DNA of 64,000 nt from JANRIG01 sp033765235 (GTDB taxonomy: Bacteria; Bacteroidota; Bacteroidia; Cytophagales; UBA9547). The translations under genes and the position numbers were made by a program. Positions within the stretch are counted from its first letter, which is position 1; each line of letters starts with the position of its first letter. Shown in pieces: positions 61,758 to 64,000 of the stretch. The stretch spans positions 1 to 64,000 of the forward strand of contig JANRIG010000017.1 of assembly GCA_033765235.1 (NCBI GenBank). The letters run 5' to 3'. A model generated the notes under the pieces. It saw nothing but the letters and a program-made list of their open reading frames with translations. It searched no databases and was not told the DNA's origin.

Positions 61758-61827
61758 GGCGCAAAGTTAGCGTTTATCATCTATTAATTAGTTTTTGTTA
61801 TTTTTTTCCAAAATCATACCCTCAAAA

Positions 61828-63606
61828 TCACTTTTTGATGCCAATGTGCAACTCATCGAGCTGCTTTTGGTGAATAGCAGATGGTGAGTCTATCATCATA
61901 TCTTTGCCTGCATTGTTTTTGGGGAAAGCAATGTAGTCTCTTATAGTATCTGCGCCGCCAAATAGTGAGCAAAGCCTGTCAAAGCCAAATGCTAAGCCAC
62001 CGTGTGGTGGAGCACCGTATTCAAAAGCATCCATAAGAAAACCAAATTGGGCTTTAGCTTCATCGGGGGTGAACCCCAATATCTCAAACATTTTTTCTTG
62101 TATATTACGGTCGTGTATTCTTATAGAACCTCCACCTACTTCCCAACCGTTTATTACCATATCATAGGCATTGGCTTTTACGCCACCGGGGTTGGTTGAT
62201 AGTAGAGCAATGTCTTGGGGCACAGGTGATGTAAATGGGTGGTGCATGGCATTCCAGCGGCCTTCAGTATCGTCCCACTCCAGCAATGGAAAATCTATTA
62301 CCCAGTGTGCTGCAAATGTATTTTTGTCTCTCAGCCCCAGTCTTGTGCCCATTTCTAAGCGAAGTTCGCTGAGTTGTTTGCGTGTTTTTATATCATCTCC
62401 GGCCAGTATCAATATCATATCGCCTGTTTTGGCTTGAAATAATGATACCCAGTTTTGGAGTTCTTCCTGAGAGTAAAACTTATCTATAGACGACTTTATG
62501 CCGTCTGCTTCTACTTTCACATATACCAGCCCTTTGGCACCTATCTGTGGGCGCTTTATCCACTCAGTTAGCTCATCTGTCTGCTTGCGAGTGTATGAGG
62601 CACAGCCTGTGGCGTTGATGCCTATTACAAGTTCTGCACTGTCAAACACAACAAAATTTTTGCCGGATGTGAAGTCAACAGCATCTTGCCCATTGGTAAA
62701 AAGACCTTTAGATTTGAGTTCACAAAATTTCATTTCAAACCTTATGTCGGGTTTGTCGCTGCCATAGTATCGCATGGCGTGGGCATAGGTCATATGGCTG
62801 AGTGGTGCCAATTCTATATTTTTTATAGTTTTGAATAAGTGCCTTACCAGTCCTTCGAACATACTCAACACATCATCTCTTTGTACAAACGACATTTCGC
62901 AATCTATTTGGGTAAATTCAGGTTGGCGGTCTGCACGCAGGTCTTCGTCTCTAAAGCACTTTACTATTTGAAAATATTTGTCAAATCCGCTCACCATGAG
63001 CAGCTGTTTAAATGTTTGAGGCGATTGCGGCAAAGCATAAAACTCCCCTGCATGCAAGCGAGAAGGCACCACAAAGTCGCGCGCACCCTCCGGGGTAGAT
63101 TTGATGAGTACAGGAGTCTCTACTTCAATAAATCCATTTATATCCATGTACTTGCGCACTTCTTGTGCCATGCGGTGTCGCAGCTCAAGCCCACGCCTTA
63201 CAATATTTCTTCGCAAGTCGAGGTAGCGGTATTTCATGCGCAGGTCTTCGCCCCCGTCAGTATCGTCTTCTATAATAAATGGTGGAGTTTTAGATGCATT
63301 GAGCAATGTAATATCAGATATTAAGATTTCTATATCACCCGTAGGTATTTTTTCGTTTTTTGAAATTCGCTCAATTACAGTGCCTGAGACTTGTACCACA
63401 TACTCTCTGCCCAGGGTGCGAGCTGTTTTTGCAAGTTGGGGCTGGGTGTTTTCTTCTATCATGAGTTGGGTAATACCATATCTGTCGCGCAGGTCTATCC
63501 ATATCATAGAGCCTTTGTCTCTGATGCGCTGTACCCATCCGCACAAGGTTACTTGTAGTCCTACATGTGATATTCGCAACTCGCCGGCTGTATGGGTTCT
63601 ATACAT
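61828..63606 (-). CDS. aspS: Aspartyl-tRNA synthetase
   Basis: A 592-residue class II aminoacyl-tRNA synthetase. The OB-fold anticodon domain (about 1-110, GWVQRIRDKGSMIWIDLRD) is followed by class II motifs (RSLRADRQPEFTQID-type FRDEDLRADRQPEFTQID) and the bacterial GAD insertion (about 290-410). Motif 3 is at GLAFGFDRLCSLFGG. Length is standard for the bacterial enzyme. Whether it is discriminating for Asp or also charges tRNA-Asn cannot be told with certainty. Confidence 0.97.
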   Translation of the reverse strand: MYRTHTAGELRISHVGLQVTLCGWVQRIRDKGSMIWIDLRDRYGITQLMIEENTQPQLAKTARTLGREYVVQVSGTVIERISKNEKIPTGDIEILISDITLLNASKTPPFIIEDDTDGGEDLRMKYRYLDLRRNIVRRGLELRHRMAQEVRKYMDINGFIEVETPVLIKSTPEGARDFVVPSRLHAGEFYALPQSPQTFKQLLMVSGFDKYFQIVKCFRDEDLRADRQPEFTQIDCEMSFVQRDDVLSMFEGLVRHLFKTIKNIELAPLSHMTYAHAMRYYGSDKPDIRFEMKFCELKSKGLFTNGQDAVDFTSGKNFVVFDSAELVIGINATGCASYTRKQTDELTEWIKRPQIGAKGLVYVKVEADGIKSSIDKFYSQEELQNWVSLFQAKTGDMILILAGDDIKTRKQLSELRLEMGTRLGLRDKNTFAAHWVIDFPLLEWDDTEGRWNAMHHPFTSPVPQDIALLSTNPGGVKANAYDMVINGWEVGGGSIRIHDRNIQEKMFEILGFTPDEAKAQFGFLMDAFEYGAPPHGGLAFGFDRLCSLFGGADTIRDYIAFPKNNAGKDMMIDSPSAIHQKQLDELHIGIKK

Positions 63607-63785
63607 AAATATTATTGGTTATGGAATAAAATAAAGGTGCGAAAATAGCAAAATGTATGATTGACAATGAAAAAATATTTATTAAACCAAACATCAGTAT
63701 TAGAAAGTACAAGCATATTTTTATTATTTCATAAAATATACACTTTTTTGAAAATATCAAAGCAGTGCATATCCTATAAAACTCA

Positions 63786-64000
63786 TCACATATTACTCAA
63801 TGTCTTTTCTATGCTTTCAATCTTGGCTATGGCATCAGCCTTTTTCTTATTTTCATTTTCTATTACCTCAGGTTTGGCATGGGCAGCAAATTTTTCATTG
63901 GCAAGTTTAGCATTTACAGACACTAAAAATCCTTTGGTATATTCAAGTTCTTTGAGTAGTGTTTCTTTTTCTTTTGCAAGGTCTGTATGATTGCCCAAAG
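63786..64000 (-). CDS. valS: Valyl-tRNA synthetase, C-terminal end (partial)
   Basis: The last 70 or so residues of a protein that continues past the right edge. The sequence LLKELEYTKGFLVSVNAKLANEKFAAHAKPEVIENE is the C-terminal coiled-coil arm of ValRS, which touches the tRNA elbow; KLANEKFAAHAKPEVIENE is particularly typical. The gene is on the minus strand and ends at 63786, about 180 bases from aspS. Confidence 0.88.
   Translation of the reverse strand, partial: LGNHTDLAKEKETLLKELEYTKGFLVSVNAKLANEKFAAHAKPEVIENENKKKADAIAKIESIEKTLSNM

Overview
The window is a chromosomal stretch of an AT-rich member of the Bacteroidota. Several things point there: a C-terminal type IX secretion (T9SS) sorting domain on a subtilase, a RemB/Wzi-type outer-membrane barrel, DUF4296 and DUF2007 proteins, promoters of the TTG-N17-21-TAnnTTTG type, little sign of Shine-Dalgarno sequences, and class-typical housekeeping proteins. 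I cannot place it below phylum from the sequence alone. There is no rRNA, CRISPR array, prophage or intact transposase; one tRNA (Val, anticodon UAC) is present.

Layout. 1-8.6 kb: a 9-bp tandem repeat, a RemB/Wzi-like barrel, an OmpA/PD40 protein, a Uma2 protein, PrxQ, RseP, an unknown membrane protein coupled to folA, and a receiver domain with a C-terminal membrane anchor. 8.6-15.1 kb (minus strand): UxaA, ParE, a small membrane protein, Ung and a Y-family polymerase. 15.2-16.6 kb: two tandem ParE/RelE-type toxin-antitoxin pairs that share promoter and antitoxin N-terminus. 16.6-22 kb: the overlapping pepA-pdxA-rsmE cluster, mnmD, and DAHP synthase-chorismate mutase. 22.2-29.3 kb: a coiled-coil PD-(D/E)XK protein with a 21-bp repeat, then a tight three-gene operon of planctomycete-type cytochrome c/DUF1549-DUF1553/DUF1501 proteins. 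29.3-32 kb: rpe, then a probable acquired islet with an MNT nucleotidyltransferase, a HEPN gene broken by two stop codons, and a RibD/DHFR-like reductase.

32-43 kb: DUF2007-cdsA-O-methyltransferase, an EEP-family protein, and a five-gene run (transglutaminase, 84-aa protein, ABC exporter, HlyD, TolC) that looks like a type I secretion system with a degenerate ATPase, followed by rpoN. 43-51 kb: rsgA, a second coiled-coil PD-(D/E)XK protein, waaA, a DUF4296 lipoprotein, and a glucuronide operon (uxaC, secreted GH2 enzyme, cation symporter). 51-64 kb: VOC protein, peroxiredoxin-like protein, T9SS subtilase, an orphan hisF, an outer-membrane protein, argH, tRNA-Val, an isolated nuoIJK block, a GH95 alpha-L-fucosidase-type lipoprotein, aspS and the 3' end of valS.

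Together the genes describe a heterotroph that breaks down glycans: GH95, GH2, UxaC and UxaA, and possibly the DUF1501 operon. It has aerobic or redox respiration (Nuo) and secretes proteins through T9SS and probably T1SS. The least explained items are the twin toxin-antitoxin loci, the exporter with degenerate ATPase motifs, the membrane-tailed receiver protein, the planctomycete-type operon and a pair of short elements with 18-bp terminal inverted repeats.
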